Positions 46,141 to 54,444 of a stretch of DNA of 64,000 nt are shown here, piece by piece. The position numbers were made by a program, and so were the translations under genes. The DNA is taken from assembly GCF_003719305.1 (NCBI RefSeq), contig NZ_RARC01000004.1, forward strand, positions 247,428-311,427, read 5' to 3'. The notes below the pieces were generated by a model that was not told the DNA's origin, ran no database searches, and worked only from the letters and a program-made list of their open reading frames with translations. The stretch comes from Mycolicibacterium stellerae. GTDB lineage: Bacteria; Actinomycetota; Actinomycetes; Mycobacteriales; Mycobacteriaceae. Numbering within the stretch: the first letter of the stretch is position 1; every line of letters starts with the position of its first letter.

Positions 46141-47427
46141 TCAGGGCCCCTCCGTTTCGTCAGTGACGGAAAGCACCCGCTGGCGTGCGATCTCGTCGAG
46201 CACGCCCCTGACGGCACGCACCGAATCGTCGTCGCCGAGTTCCTCGAAAAGAAACCGCGCCTCGTAGAGCTTGGCCTTCGCGTCGTCGAACACGCCGAGA
46301 TGCGCCAGCACGTTACCTTGGTTGGCCAGCACCCTGGCCCGACCGAGCGGGTCGGTGGTGCGGTCGCGGGTCTGCAGCACCGCTTCGTAGATCTCGGCGG
46401 CCTCGACCAGGTTCTCCCGCTGATGGCGCGACGGCGTGTAGACGAGCGAGTTGGCCAGATTGAGCTGGACGCTGGCCCATTCCTGCGGATGCTCGTCTCT
46501 CGTGTAGACGGTGAGCGCTGAGCGCAACGACTGCGCAGCCACCCCCAACCGCAGTTGGCTGGAGGCCTCGACCATGGGCATGGTCAGGTATGCCGCGGCC
46601 AGTCCGGCGTGCGCTGCGGCCCACAACATCGGCGCGTCGGCACGCCTGACCAGTTGCAGCGCCGAGTGGTAGTGGGGGATCACGGTCGTCAGTAGCTCGG
46701 GCCGCCGTTGCGCTTCCTCGTGCAGCGCGCTCGCGAGGCACAAGTGGATCTCTGCACGTGGGACCCGCAGGCCGTCCGCGCCGTCCAGGTCGGACAATGC
46801 CTTCTGCAATCGTGATCCGTAGCTCTCGTCGCCGATGTCGCGGCAGATTGCACCTGCCGCGCCCCGCAATGTGCCTGCCAGCGACGCCGATATCGGTGCG
46901 GCGGCCGCTGCTGCGAGGTCGAGCATTTCGACTGCGGCCTGGTGATCTCCGCCGATCATGGCGTGACTCGCGCCTGCGGACAGCACGGCCGCGGCGATCT
47001 CGCCGTCGACGGAGTCGGAATGAGGTGGCGTGTCGATGCGCCCGAGCGCGAACAGAACGACATCCACCAGGACGGCGAAGTCACCCAATCCACGTCGTAG
47101 CTCTTCGGGATCGACGTTGTCGGGGTCGAGCACGAACTGGTTGTACCTGCTGACCGGGTCGTGGTGGCCCTGCAGTTCGGCGATCGCGGCGCCTCTTTCG
47201 CCCGCGGCGGCGAGCTCGTGGGCGCGCAGGTTCTGCGGCCAGCTCGCGGGGAGCCGCCCAGAAAGCAGCGCCTCCCGCACGCCGTCAGCCTCTTTGCCCG
47301 CCGGAATCAGCATGAACCCCAACGGCAGTGGAAACAGGCCGAGCGGCTGTGGCCGGGGGATCACCACGGAGACATGGGAAAGATCTTGATCCACAACGGA
47401 TGTGGAGGTCAGCATTGCGTCATCCAT
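46141..47427 (-). CDS. TPR-like helical-repeat protein in huc operon
   Basis: A 428-residue, mostly alpha-helical protein. Its N-terminus (VIPRPQPLGLFPLPLGFMLIPAGKEADGVREALLSGRLP) is a defined segment; the rest contains degenerate tetratricopeptide units (WAAAHAGLAAAYLTMPM, ASVQLNLANSLVYTP, RARVLANQGNVLAHLGVFDDAKAKLYEARFLFEELG). Neighbours on both sides overlap or abut, tying it to the hydrogenase. A protein-binding assembly role is likely from the fold; nothing more can be said from sequence. Confidence 0.8.
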   Translation of the reverse strand: MDDAMLTSTSVVDQDLSHVSVVIPRPQPLGLFPLPLGFMLIPAGKEADGVREALLSGRLPASWPQNLRAHELAAAGERGAAIAELQGHHDPVSRYNQFVLDPDNVDPEELRRGLGDFAVLVDVVLFALGRIDTPPHSDSVDGEIAAAVLSAGASHAMIGGDHQAAVEMLDLAAAAAAPISASLAGTLRGAAGAICRDIGDESYGSRLQKALSDLDGADGLRVPRAEIHLCLASALHEEAQRRPELLTTVIPHYHSALQLVRRADAPMLWAAAHAGLAAAYLTMPMVEASSQLRLGVAAQSLRSALTVYTRDEHPQEWASVQLNLANSLVYTPSRHQRENLVEAAEIYEAVLQTRDRTTDPLGRARVLANQGNVLAHLGVFDDAKAKLYEARFLFEELGDDDSVRAVRGVLDEIARQRVLSVTDETEGP

Positions 47428-47731
47428 TAAGGGGTCCTCTGATATCGCGTTCGGCGGCTCGTTTGATCATGCGAGCCGACAGCTCGGCCCTTGCCCTGGT
47501 GGGGTGGGTATCGATCCGCTTGTGCACGACGCCGTCGGCGAATACCACGACTATGTCGACAGCCCATCGTCCGCGCTCCTCAGTGACGACGGTGTCGACA
47601 CTGAACGCCTCGTCGGCCGAGCTGTCCTCGCGCCGCTTGGTGCGCGGACGGATGTCACCGTAGTCCGGCGCACCTGAAGCATCGTGGCTGGAGGTCGGAT
47701 CGGTATCGGGTCGCTCGGCCACCATCGTCAC
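47420..47731 (-). CDS. Small huc-operon protein, 103 residues
   Basis: A charged, soluble protein with a disordered N-terminal half (ERPDTDPTSSHDASG, PRTKRREDSSADEAF) and a compact C-terminal half (WAVDIVVVFADGVVHKRIDTHPTRARAELSARMIKRAAERD). I recognise no family. The GTG start overlaps the protease stop (GTGA) and its 3' end overlaps the TPR gene by eight bases, so it is translated as part of the operon. Confidence 0.75.
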   Translation of the reverse strand: MTMVAERPDTDPTSSHDASGAPDYGDIRPRTKRREDSSADEAFSVDTVVTEERGRWAVDIVVVFADGVVHKRIDTHPTRARAELSARMIKRAAERDIRGPLNG

Positions 47732-48585
47732 TTCTGCTGCCCCAACGGAACCCGCAGCGCGCCCTGCGCGTCCTCCCAGACCGCGTTACGGCAGCCGACG
47801 GGGATGTCGTCGTCGAGCAGTTCTCGAACCAGGACCGCGCGATCGCCCGCCGGGGTGCGCTGCTTGAGCAGAAGCCCGCCGCTGCGCGGGCCCCGCAAGG
47901 GCAGCAGCCACAATGCGCCGTCGCGAATCGTGCCGACGGCGACATGGGCGGGGAAGTGCGCCGCACACAGCGCGGCACCAAGGCGCAGGTAACCGTCCTC
48001 GGTGAACTCCACCGCAAGGTCATCGGGATCGCTGGGTTCTTGCGGGCGCAGCGCCGCGATGAAGTCGGCCTCGATGATGTCGATCACCGTGTTCATCGCA
48101 GTGGTTACCACGGGCGAAAGGTCGGCACCCATCGCAACATTGGCCGCCTCGATCAGAAAGACGGTGATGTCGGACGGACAGTCGTCGGCCAACGCCCAGC
48201 GTGCGAATGCGATGGCATGGTCCCAGCGGAACGAATGAGTGTGTAGACCCTCCAGCGGGGGGAGTTCCGCCAACTCCGCGCCGGGGACCCGGTACACGGT
48301 GCCCGGCGCGGCACCGGTGGCCGACGCGTCGACGATCACGACCCGCCCGGCGCCGCGCATCTGGAATGCGACATCCATTCCGGCGGTGCCGCCGTCGACC
48401 AACCGGAGTCCTTCCGGCACACCGCGTTCCCAGAGATGACGCACCAAAATCGGCCCGACGCCGTCGTCACCGCGCAACAGGTTGCCACAGCCGACAACCA
48501 TGACCGCACAACCCGGCGGGTCGAGTGCTGGGTCGGCCCTGCCGGATTGCGCGATCTCGTCGGGGGTGGTTGACGTGGGAATCAC
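47728..48585 (-). CDS. Hydrogenase maturation protease with C-terminal extension
   Basis: A 285-residue protein. Residues about 25-180 are the HyaD/HupD-type endopeptidase that removes the C-terminal peptide of the large subunit once nickel is in: VVGCGNLLRGDDGVGPILV with the conserved Asp, LVDGGTAGMDVAFQM and LHTHSFRWDHAIAF. The last about 100 residues (VEFTEDGYLRLGAALCAAHFPAHVAVGTIRDGALWLLPL to the end) are not part of the protease family and resemble nothing I know, so the gene appears to be a fusion. The GTG start overlaps the hucL stop by four bases. Confidence 0.9.
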   Translation of the reverse strand: MIPTSTTPDEIAQSGRADPALDPPGCAVMVVGCGNLLRGDDGVGPILVRHLWERGVPEGLRLVDGGTAGMDVAFQMRGAGRVVIVDASATGAAPGTVYRVPGAELAELPPLEGLHTHSFRWDHAIAFARWALADDCPSDITVFLIEAANVAMGADLSPVVTTAMNTVIDIIEADFIAALRPQEPSDPDDLAVEFTEDGYLRLGAALCAAHFPAHVAVGTIRDGALWLLPLRGPRSGGLLLKQRTPAGDRAVLVRELLDDDIPVGCRNAVWEDAQGALRVPLGQQK

Positions 48586-50189
48586 ACCATTCCGTTGATG
48601 ACGAACTTCGACAACTCACGACCGGACTTTCCGTCGTAAGCGTGCACCGTGCACACCAGACAGGAGTCGAAGCTGCGCGCGACGTGACCCAACTCCACCG
48701 GGTCCTCGGTATCGACGATCGGGGTTCCCACAAGCGCACTCTCGATCGGGCCGAGTACCTCAGAGCCGTCGCGGGGCCCGATGTTCCACGCGGTCGGGGT
48801 GACGACCTGATAGTTCTTGATCTTGTTGTCCTCGATGACAATCCAGTCCGATAGCGAACCGCGGGCGGCCTCGGTGGAACCGAAGCCCTTGCCCTCGGCG
48901 TGCTCGGTCGGCTTGGTGTAGAAGCTCTCCTTGAGGTCGAGCTGGTTGAGCCACTCGCGGGTCCAGTTGTAATACTTCGGCGCTTCGTGCATGCGGGCCA
49001 GTTGACGCACGAACACGCTCGGCCCGAGCTTGTTGTAGAGATCCACGAACAACGTGTCGTCGTCCTGGTGCGGCGCGGCATTGGGACCGCCTGCGGCCAT
49101 CCGTCGGGCCAGAGGCCCCGCCTCCAGCGGAATGTGGCCAAGGCCGGGCACGTCGTAGCGCGGGGACTTCGCCCAGCTGTACTTGCCCTGCTTGCGGCCC
49201 TCTTCGGGGTCGACAGGGATGGTCTCGCCGTCGAACGGGTGAAGTGCCCCGGTCCCTTGGTAGAAGGAATGCGTGACATCCTCGCGCACCCGTGCCTGGT
49301 CGAACTCGGACCATTCGCCGTCGGCGAAGATCCCCGACCGGCCGATCAGCGCCGCGTTGCGTCCCTCGATGGTGGGATTTTCATAGAGCGACGGATCGAA
49401 ATAGGTACCGGTGGCAATGTAGTTCCCGACGCCGCGGCCGTACTTGTCAAGGCCGACGTCGAGGCAGAAGCGGATGAAGAAGCCGCAGTCGCTGTTGTGC
49501 TGCTCCTCGTTCTCGTCCACCCACTCCAGGACGTCCTCCCACGTCTTGTTGGCCAGCCAGCGGTCGATCGAGCAGCCGAGCCACTGCTTTTCCAGCCAAT
49601 TGTCCTTCCAGTGCTCGAGGATCGCGATCGAACGCGTCACATCGGTCAGCGTGGGTGCGCACATCACACCGCCGGGCACCATAAAGCTGGAATGCGGCCA
49701 CTGACCGCCGAAAATCGCGTACACCTCAACGGGTTTCGAGGACAGCACCACGCCGGGCTGGTAACTGGTGCCGACGTAGGGCGCGAAGCGCCGGACCGAC
49801 TCGGCGTAAAGCGGGGACTTTGCGTAGTTCTTGTTGGTCAGATCGATTGCGAACAGCGCGTAGAAGTACCTGGGAATGGACTGCAGTGTCTCGGCGGCCT
49901 GACAGATGTTGCGGACAAGGGTGGCGTTCTGCGGCACGTGGGTGCGCCACGCGGTGTCGAGCGCATAGGCGGACTTGTAGAGATGGCTGCCGCCACAGAT
50001 ACCGCAGATCCGCGGTGTCACTACGAGGCCGGCTTGCGGATCCTTGCCCTGCAGAATGATTTCGAAGCCGCGAAACATCGCGGCTTCGGTCCACGCCGAG
50101 GTGACAACCCCGTTGTCGATGGTGACGCGCACATCGAGGTCACCCTCGACACGTCCGAGGGGACTGACGAACAAGTCCAACGCAGTCAT
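48582..50189 (-). CDS. hucL: [NiFe] hydrogenase group 2a large subunit (Huc type)
   Basis: A 535-residue catalytic subunit carrying the Ni-Fe(CN)2CO site. The L1 motif is RICGICGGSHLYKSAYA; the L2 motif near the C-terminus is DSCLVCTVH, with Ser where most hydrogenases have Pro. The sequence is very close to what I recall of Mycobacterium smegmatis HucL, the enzyme that oxidises atmospheric H2 and reduces menaquinone. After the last His, a 19-residue tail would be trimmed by the neighbouring protease. No Tat signal is present, so it is cytoplasmic. It is followed with a four-base overlap by the protease and preceded by hucS after 63 bases. Confidence 0.96.
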   Translation of the reverse strand: MTALDLFVSPLGRVEGDLDVRVTIDNGVVTSAWTEAAMFRGFEIILQGKDPQAGLVVTPRICGICGGSHLYKSAYALDTAWRTHVPQNATLVRNICQAAETLQSIPRYFYALFAIDLTNKNYAKSPLYAESVRRFAPYVGTSYQPGVVLSSKPVEVYAIFGGQWPHSSFMVPGGVMCAPTLTDVTRSIAILEHWKDNWLEKQWLGCSIDRWLANKTWEDVLEWVDENEEQHNSDCGFFIRFCLDVGLDKYGRGVGNYIATGTYFDPSLYENPTIEGRNAALIGRSGIFADGEWSEFDQARVREDVTHSFYQGTGALHPFDGETIPVDPEEGRKQGKYSWAKSPRYDVPGLGHIPLEAGPLARRMAAGGPNAAPHQDDDTLFVDLYNKLGPSVFVRQLARMHEAPKYYNWTREWLNQLDLKESFYTKPTEHAEGKGFGSTEAARGSLSDWIVIEDNKIKNYQVVTPTAWNIGPRDGSEVLGPIESALVGTPIVDTEDPVELGHVARSFDSCLVCTVHAYDGKSGRELSKFVINGMV

Positions 50190-50252
50190 ACGGTAAGTCC
50201 TTTCAAGACCTTGGGCTGAGACTGTGGGCTGTAGCGGGGCGTGCGGTTGGGA

Positions 50253-51224
50253 TCAGACGACGAACATGTCTTCTTTGGACCACTGCGGCGCAGCTATTTT
50301 GGCCGCCGCTGCGTGCGCCATGTACGTGAGATGGTCGCTGCCCTCGGGAACTTCCTTGGGGATCATGCCGCTGACCTTCTGAGTCTTGAATACCGTTCCC
50401 GGTGCGAGGTCGAAGTGCGGGAACTCGGGTTCGGTGCAACCAAGGCACGGCATGCCCGCCCTGGTCTTGGACGACTGCCGGTTCCACAGGATTCGGTTGC
50501 ACGGAGAGTGGGTCATCGGACCACGGCAGCCGAATTCGTAGAACAGGCAGCCGGTCCGGGTGCCCTCGCCGAAGGACATGGTCGACTGCTTGTATTCGAA
50601 GAACTGCACGCGGGTGCAACCGGTCTGGGTAAATGTCTTGAAAAACGTTTCCGGCCGGTGCAACTCGTCCAGCGTGATATCACCCGCGCGGCCCGTCGCA
50701 AGCGCGACGATGATCTGGGTGATCCAGTCCGGGTGTGCGGGGCAGCCGGGGATGTTGATGACGGGAAGACCCATCTTCGAACGGAAATCGGGTCCGAGGT
50801 AGCCGCCTTTGCGGCGCTTGTGGAATTGCAGGCCGGTGGACGCCGAGGGGTTGGGCTCAGTCGCCGGTATGCCACCCCAGCAGGCGCAGTCGCCTATCGC
50901 GACGACGACCTGGGCGGCGGCACACAGATCGTCGACCCAGTCCTTCATCGGCCGGTCGGCGAATATGTCCATCCGGCCGGTGCCGTTGGGAGCTTCGATG
51001 ACGGAGCCCTCGAACACGAAGATGTCCAATGGTCGCTCGCCGCGTGCGCAGTCCCAGAACACTTTCTGGGCGTTGTCACCGAGTTCGAGGCCGAGCGACG
51101 GATGCCACAGCAGGTCGAGCCCGAAGTCGACGATCAGGTCGACGACGTTTGGTTCCTCGGCGTTGAGGAACGACATCGTATTGCCGCTGCACGCGCCTCC
51201 TTGTAACCAGAGCACGGACGCCAT
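50253..51224 (-). CDS. hucS: [NiFe] hydrogenase group 2a small subunit (Huc type)
   Basis: A 323-residue iron-sulfur subunit without a Tat signal. Motifs are WLQGGACSGNTMSFL at the N-terminus, AIGDCACWGGIPA, NIPGCPAHPDWI, YEFGCRGPMTHSPCN and GMPCLGCTEPEFP. The first motif has a single Cys where typical small subunits have CxxC, consistent with the three [3Fe-4S] clusters reported for Huc (established knowledge). It passes electrons from HucL to menaquinone through the HucM-based complex. GAGGAG lies 6 bases before the ATG. Confidence 0.96.
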   Translation of the reverse strand: MASVLWLQGGACSGNTMSFLNAEEPNVVDLIVDFGLDLLWHPSLGLELGDNAQKVFWDCARGERPLDIFVFEGSVIEAPNGTGRMDIFADRPMKDWVDDLCAAAQVVVAIGDCACWGGIPATEPNPSASTGLQFHKRRKGGYLGPDFRSKMGLPVINIPGCPAHPDWITQIIVALATGRAGDITLDELHRPETFFKTFTQTGCTRVQFFEYKQSTMSFGEGTRTGCLFYEFGCRGPMTHSPCNRILWNRQSSKTRAGMPCLGCTEPEFPHFDLAPGTVFKTQKVSGMIPKEVPEGSDHLTYMAHAAAAKIAAPQWSKEDMFVV

Positions 51225-51295
51225 GAAATCTCCTCTCAGTGCCTGCGGGCTGGGCAGGCGTTGGGCTGTGTTCGAGCGGTGGGCTGTGTCGATGG

Positions 51296-51901
51296 CTATG
51301 TCGCGGCGTGCCTGCCGTTACCGCTTGATGGTGACGTCCCTGATGAGGCAAGCCGCTGGCCGAAGGCTCGCGCGATATGAATCATGAACCCCAGACCGCG
51401 GGAGACATCAGGGTCTTTAGCCACTCGCATCAGTGCGAAAATCCCCTTGGGCCCGCGCGGATCGGCCGCTGCGGCCTGGCGTCCCTCGAGGAGTGCCTCG
51501 CCGAGGTCGGCAAGAACGTCGGCGGTCTTCACGTCGGTGAGCGGTGAGTGCAGCAGCCTGTCGATGGCAGGCGTTGCGTCGACGACGGCGCTGGACAACC
51601 GGGTGACGGTGTCGCTGAGGGCGGCGAGATCGACGCTGGCCCATGGCCGCTGGCCATTGGTTGCCAGTTCTCTGACCTCTGCGACGCTCGAGGCGAGGTT
51701 GTCGCCGATCACGTCGGCCCGCCGCAGCATGCCGTCGAGGCCGACGATGATCGTCGCCAGGAGATCGGCATGGTCGAGGATCAGCGAAATCGACGAGGCG
51801 ATCTTCGGGTCGTCCAAGCGGGCGATCAGATCGTCGCCTGGGGACTCGTCGACCAGTTCGTCGCTGTCCAGGGCCGCGATGACCGAGCCGTGTGCGGGCA
51901 C
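51296..51901 (-). CDS. hucM: HucM-like stalk protein (DUF1641 type)
   Basis: A 201-residue, largely helical protein with a repeated hydrophobic pattern (PKIASSISLILDHADLLATIIVGLDGMLRRADVIGDNLA; VDLAALSDTVTRLSSAVVDATPAIDRLL) and a C-terminal amphipathic region (GIFALMRVAKDPDVSRGLGFMIHIARAFGQRL). It sits immediately upstream of hucS, where M. smegmatis encodes HucM, the protein that joins eight HucSL protomers and forms the membrane-reaching stalk that shuttles menaquinone. The GTG at 51901 has AGGAGG 5 bases upstream and is clearly preferred over the longer frame. It is first gene of the operon. Confidence 0.85.
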   Translation of the reverse strand: MPAHGSVIAALDSDELVDESPGDDLIARLDDPKIASSISLILDHADLLATIIVGLDGMLRRADVIGDNLASSVAEVRELATNGQRPWASVDLAALSDTVTRLSSAVVDATPAIDRLLHSPLTDVKTADVLADLGEALLEGRQAAAADPRGPKGIFALMRVAKDPDVSRGLGFMIHIARAFGQRLASSGTSPSSGNGRHAAT

Positions 51902-51973
51902 CAATACCTCCTGAGTCGGTGTGTTGGTGCTCACACACGCTAGCCGTGAGTCTGCACATGGCCTATCGCTTTC

Positions 51974-52028
51974 GCGCAATCACTGTCAGAATTGCGCAAA
52001 CTTATGCGCGCAGATGCGCTCAATGCGC
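51974..52028. promoter_or_regulatory. Repeat-rich control region between hucM and the AraC-type regulator
   Basis: GCGCAAT-N10-ATTGCGC (51974-51997) is a perfect inverted repeat, and the hexamer ATGCGC follows three times at 52004, 52014 and 52023, about one helix turn apart on the same face of DNA. Repeated half-sites of this spacing are typical targets of AraC-family proteins. The region must hold divergent promoters for the huc operon and the regulator-hypAB genes. Confidence 0.7.
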
Positions 52029-52041
52029 CGAGGAGACTTGA

Positions 52042-52107
52042 ATGATCGCCGCAAACTCTTCAACGAAAGGTCGAACCATCATGGGTGGTGCGGACGGTCG
52101 ACGCTGA
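52042..52107 (+). CDS. 21-codon leader ORF coupled to the AraC-type gene
   Basis: An ATG at 52042 has a perfect SD (AGGAG, 6 bases away) and opens a 21-codon frame (MIAANSSTKGRTIMGGADGRR) ending in TGA at 52105-52107. The last A of the stop is the first base of the regulator ATG (TGATG), a classical coupling arrangement. The regulator itself has no SD. It may be a leader peptide or a simple re-initiation device. Confidence 0.55.
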   Translation: MIAANSSTKGRTIMGGADGRR

Positions 52108-53162
52108 TGTCGCGCCTGGCCCGGATGGGCTTTATCGACAGCCGCCGCACCGGCGATCCGGTGCGACGCAAGGTGCGTTCCCGTGGGGTGCCGCCCGCGC
52201 TGGCAAACAACGAGATCTTCTACACCGAGAGCATCCGAGAAGCAGGCGCCTTGCTGAGCCGGGCGCTGGCGCCGGGATGGATCACCCTGACCGAGGATGG
52301 ATCAGGATTCGCCGCAACGATGCACGGGGTGCGGCTCCGCAACGTCAGCATGCTCTACCTCGATCTACATGTGCGGTCGACACTCGAGATCCCGGTCCTG
52401 GGGCGGTATTTCGGAGTGCATATGCCGATGAACGGAAACGCGAGGTGTCACCACAACGACCATGAATTCGAGGCCAACACAATCAGGGCGTTGGTGACGA
52501 GTCCGGGCGCGGGGCTCACTATGCACTTCGACGACGATTCGCCGCAGTTGCTGATCCGCTTCGAGGAACAGGCACTGCATGAGTATCTGACGCGGCTGCG
52601 GGGCCGACGCCTTTCGGGGCCGCTGGTCTTCCATCCGGAATTCGACTTGACCAGCGACGTGGCCGTGCGCTGGCATGCCGCGGTGCAACTTCTGCACACC
52701 GAGGTCTACCACGCCGGGTCTCTCGTACAACTCGGTCACGGGATCAGCGGGATCGAGGAGCTGTTGATGAACAGCCTGCTGCACATCCAGCCGTCGAACT
52801 ACCACGACGAGTTCATCCGGCCTGCCTCCCACCCTGGCCGCAGGGTCGTGGCTGAAGCGATGACCTACATCGACGCACATCTGGCCGAACAGATCACCAT
52901 GGAGTCGATCGCCCGCCACGTCCACATGAGCATCCGCTCGATTCAGCAGGGCTTTCGCGACGAACTCGGAGTGTCCCCGATGACCTACGTCCGCGACCGA
53001 AGGCTCGAGCGTGTGCATGCCGAACTCGCCGATGCCCTGCCGAGCGACGGGGTCACGGTGACCGACGTGGCAACACGTTGGGGCTTCAACCATCTCGGCA
53101 GCTTCGCTTCCGAATATCGGAAGCGCTGGGGTATGACGCCCTCAGAAACGTTGCGACAGTAG
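52107..53162 (+). CDS. AraC-family transcriptional regulator
   Basis: A 351-residue regulator. The first about 215 residues form an AraC-binding-like (cupin) sensor domain (HGVRLRNVSMLYLDLHVRSTLEIPVLGRYFGVHMPM, HHNDHEFEANTIRALVTSPG), and the last about 100 residues are a double helix-turn-helix (VAEAMTYIDAHLAEQITMESIARHVHMSIRSIQQGFRDELGVSPMTYVRDRRLERVH; VTDVATRWGFNHLGSFASEYRKRWGMTPSETLR). The ATG at 52107 overlaps the stop of a short leader ORF. It most likely controls the divergent hydrogenase operon and its own; the ligand is unknown. It is followed by hypA. Confidence 0.85.
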   Translation: MSRLARMGFIDSRRTGDPVRRKVRSRGVPPALANNEIFYTESIREAGALLSRALAPGWITLTEDGSGFAATMHGVRLRNVSMLYLDLHVRSTLEIPVLGRYFGVHMPMNGNARCHHNDHEFEANTIRALVTSPGAGLTMHFDDDSPQLLIRFEEQALHEYLTRLRGRRLSGPLVFHPEFDLTSDVAVRWHAAVQLLHTEVYHAGSLVQLGHGISGIEELLMNSLLHIQPSNYHDEFIRPASHPGRRVVAEAMTYIDAHLAEQITMESIARHVHMSIRSIQQGFRDELGVSPMTYVRDRRLERVHAELADALPSDGVTVTDVATRWGFNHLGSFASEYRKRWGMTPSETLRQ

Positions 53163-53207
53163 CGCGCCGGTGCGTGTATGGTCGCCTCTGACTCGAGGAG
53201 GGTAGGA

Positions 53208-53546
53208 GTGCATGAGCTCTCGATCTGCAGCTCGATGGTCGGCATCGTGAAGGAGCACGCTGCGGGCAGGGAAGTCCGCGCTGTGCACGTCCGGATCGGC
53301 GAGATGCGCCAGATCGTGCCCGACACACTGGTTTACTGCTGGTCACTGGTCACCGAGCAATCCGACCTCGAGGGCGTCGAGCTTCACGTCGAGCGCATAC
53401 CCGTCAAGATTCGGTGCACCGGCTGCGGGCACGAGCAGGTACTCGCCGAGCTGGCCTTTGTGTGCGGTTCCTGCTCGGGAAGCGAGGTCGATCTCATCGA
53501 GGGCGACGAGTTCCTCATCACTTCACTCGATCTGGCAGGGGTGTGA
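53208..53546 (+). CDS. hypA: Nickel-insertion protein HypA
   Basis: A 112-residue protein with the required N-terminal MHELSICSS, whose His2 is the nickel ligand, and a zinc-binding site CTGC...CGSC (about 73-95). It transfers nickel together with HypB to the large subunit precursor. The GTG at 53208 is chosen because His must be residue 2 and GGAGGGTAGGA lies before it. hypB starts 5 bases after its stop. Confidence 0.95.
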   Translation: MHELSICSSMVGIVKEHAAGREVRAVHVRIGEMRQIVPDTLVYCWSLVTEQSDLEGVELHVERIPVKIRCTGCGHEQVLAELAFVCGSCSGSEVDLIEGDEFLITSLDLAGV

Positions 53547-53550
53547 CGCT

Positions 53551-54366
53551 GTGGGCAGGTTCCATCGACACGAAGACGGCCGCGAGCACCATCACGACCA
53601 CGACCACGACGATCCACATGACCACGGTGATGAGCGGGTCGCCGAACACGACCACGGCGATCATTCGGGCTATGTGACGGGCACCGAGCGAGTTGTGGTG
53701 CTCGAGCGGATATTCGAGGAGAACGATCAGACCGCGGCGGCCAACCGCCGCGACTTCGACACCGCTGGTCTGACGGCGGTGAACCTGATGTCTTCACCTG
53801 GCGCAGGCAAGACGACGGTGCTCTGCGAGGCCCTGCGCCTTCTGCAAGGCCGGCTCGCCGTCGGCATCGTCGAAGGTGACATCGAAACGAGCATCGACGC
53901 CGACCGGCTCGACGGGTTCGGCGCCGCCATCGCGCTCATCAACACCGCCAACGGATTCGGCGGGGAATGCCACCTCGACGCCCCGATGGTGCGTTCGGCG
54001 TTGTCGCGGCTCCCGCTCGCCGACCTCGACGTGCTCATCATCGAGAACGTCGGGAACCTGGTGTGCCCGGCGGAATTCGACGTCGGCGCGCATGCCAACG
54101 CCATGGTGTACTCGGTCACCGAAGGGGAAGAGAAGCCGCTCAAGTATCCGGTGATGTTCCGGTCGGCCGACCTCGTCATCGTCAACAAGGTCGACCTCAT
54201 TCCTCACCTCGACTACGACCTGGCGTTGTTCTACGCCAACCTCAACAAGGTCCATCCCGGGGTGGCTGTCATTGAGACGAGTGCACGAACCGGGCACGGG
54301 ATCGACCAGTGGTGTGACTGGTTGTCCGATCTGCACCGCGACACACGCGTGGCGACCATCGGCTGA
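53551..54366 (+). CDS. hypB: Nickel-storing GTPase HypB
   Basis: A 271-residue GTPase with a His/Asp-rich N-terminus (HRHEDGREHHHDHDHDDPHDHG) that can store nickel, as in rhizobial HypB, followed by the G domain: P-loop SSPGAGKTT, VGIVEGDIETSIDADR, IIENVGNLVCPAEFDVG and the base-recognition NKVDL. It gates nickel delivery to HypA. The GTG at 53551 includes the whole His-rich region; other starts would cut it. Confidence 0.95.
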   Translation: MGRFHRHEDGREHHHDHDHDDPHDHGDERVAEHDHGDHSGYVTGTERVVVLERIFEENDQTAAANRRDFDTAGLTAVNLMSSPGAGKTTVLCEALRLLQGRLAVGIVEGDIETSIDADRLDGFGAAIALINTANGFGGECHLDAPMVRSALSRLPLADLDVLIIENVGNLVCPAEFDVGAHANAMVYSVTEGEEKPLKYPVMFRSADLVIVNKVDLIPHLDYDLALFYANLNKVHPGVAVIETSARTGHGIDQWCDWLSDLHRDTRVATIG

Positions 54367-54444
54367 CCGCAACGGTGGGCAGCCACCCGAGCGCCCACCC
54401 ATGAGGGGGATGGGCCCTCCCATCGGCACCGACATCCTTGGACC

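Noticed and set aside
48900..51206. Two long open frames on the plus strand (48900-50219 and 50241-51206)
   Set aside because: They are antisense to hucL and hucS, whose products are unmistakable; long antisense frames are normal in high-GC DNA and these have no recognisable motif.
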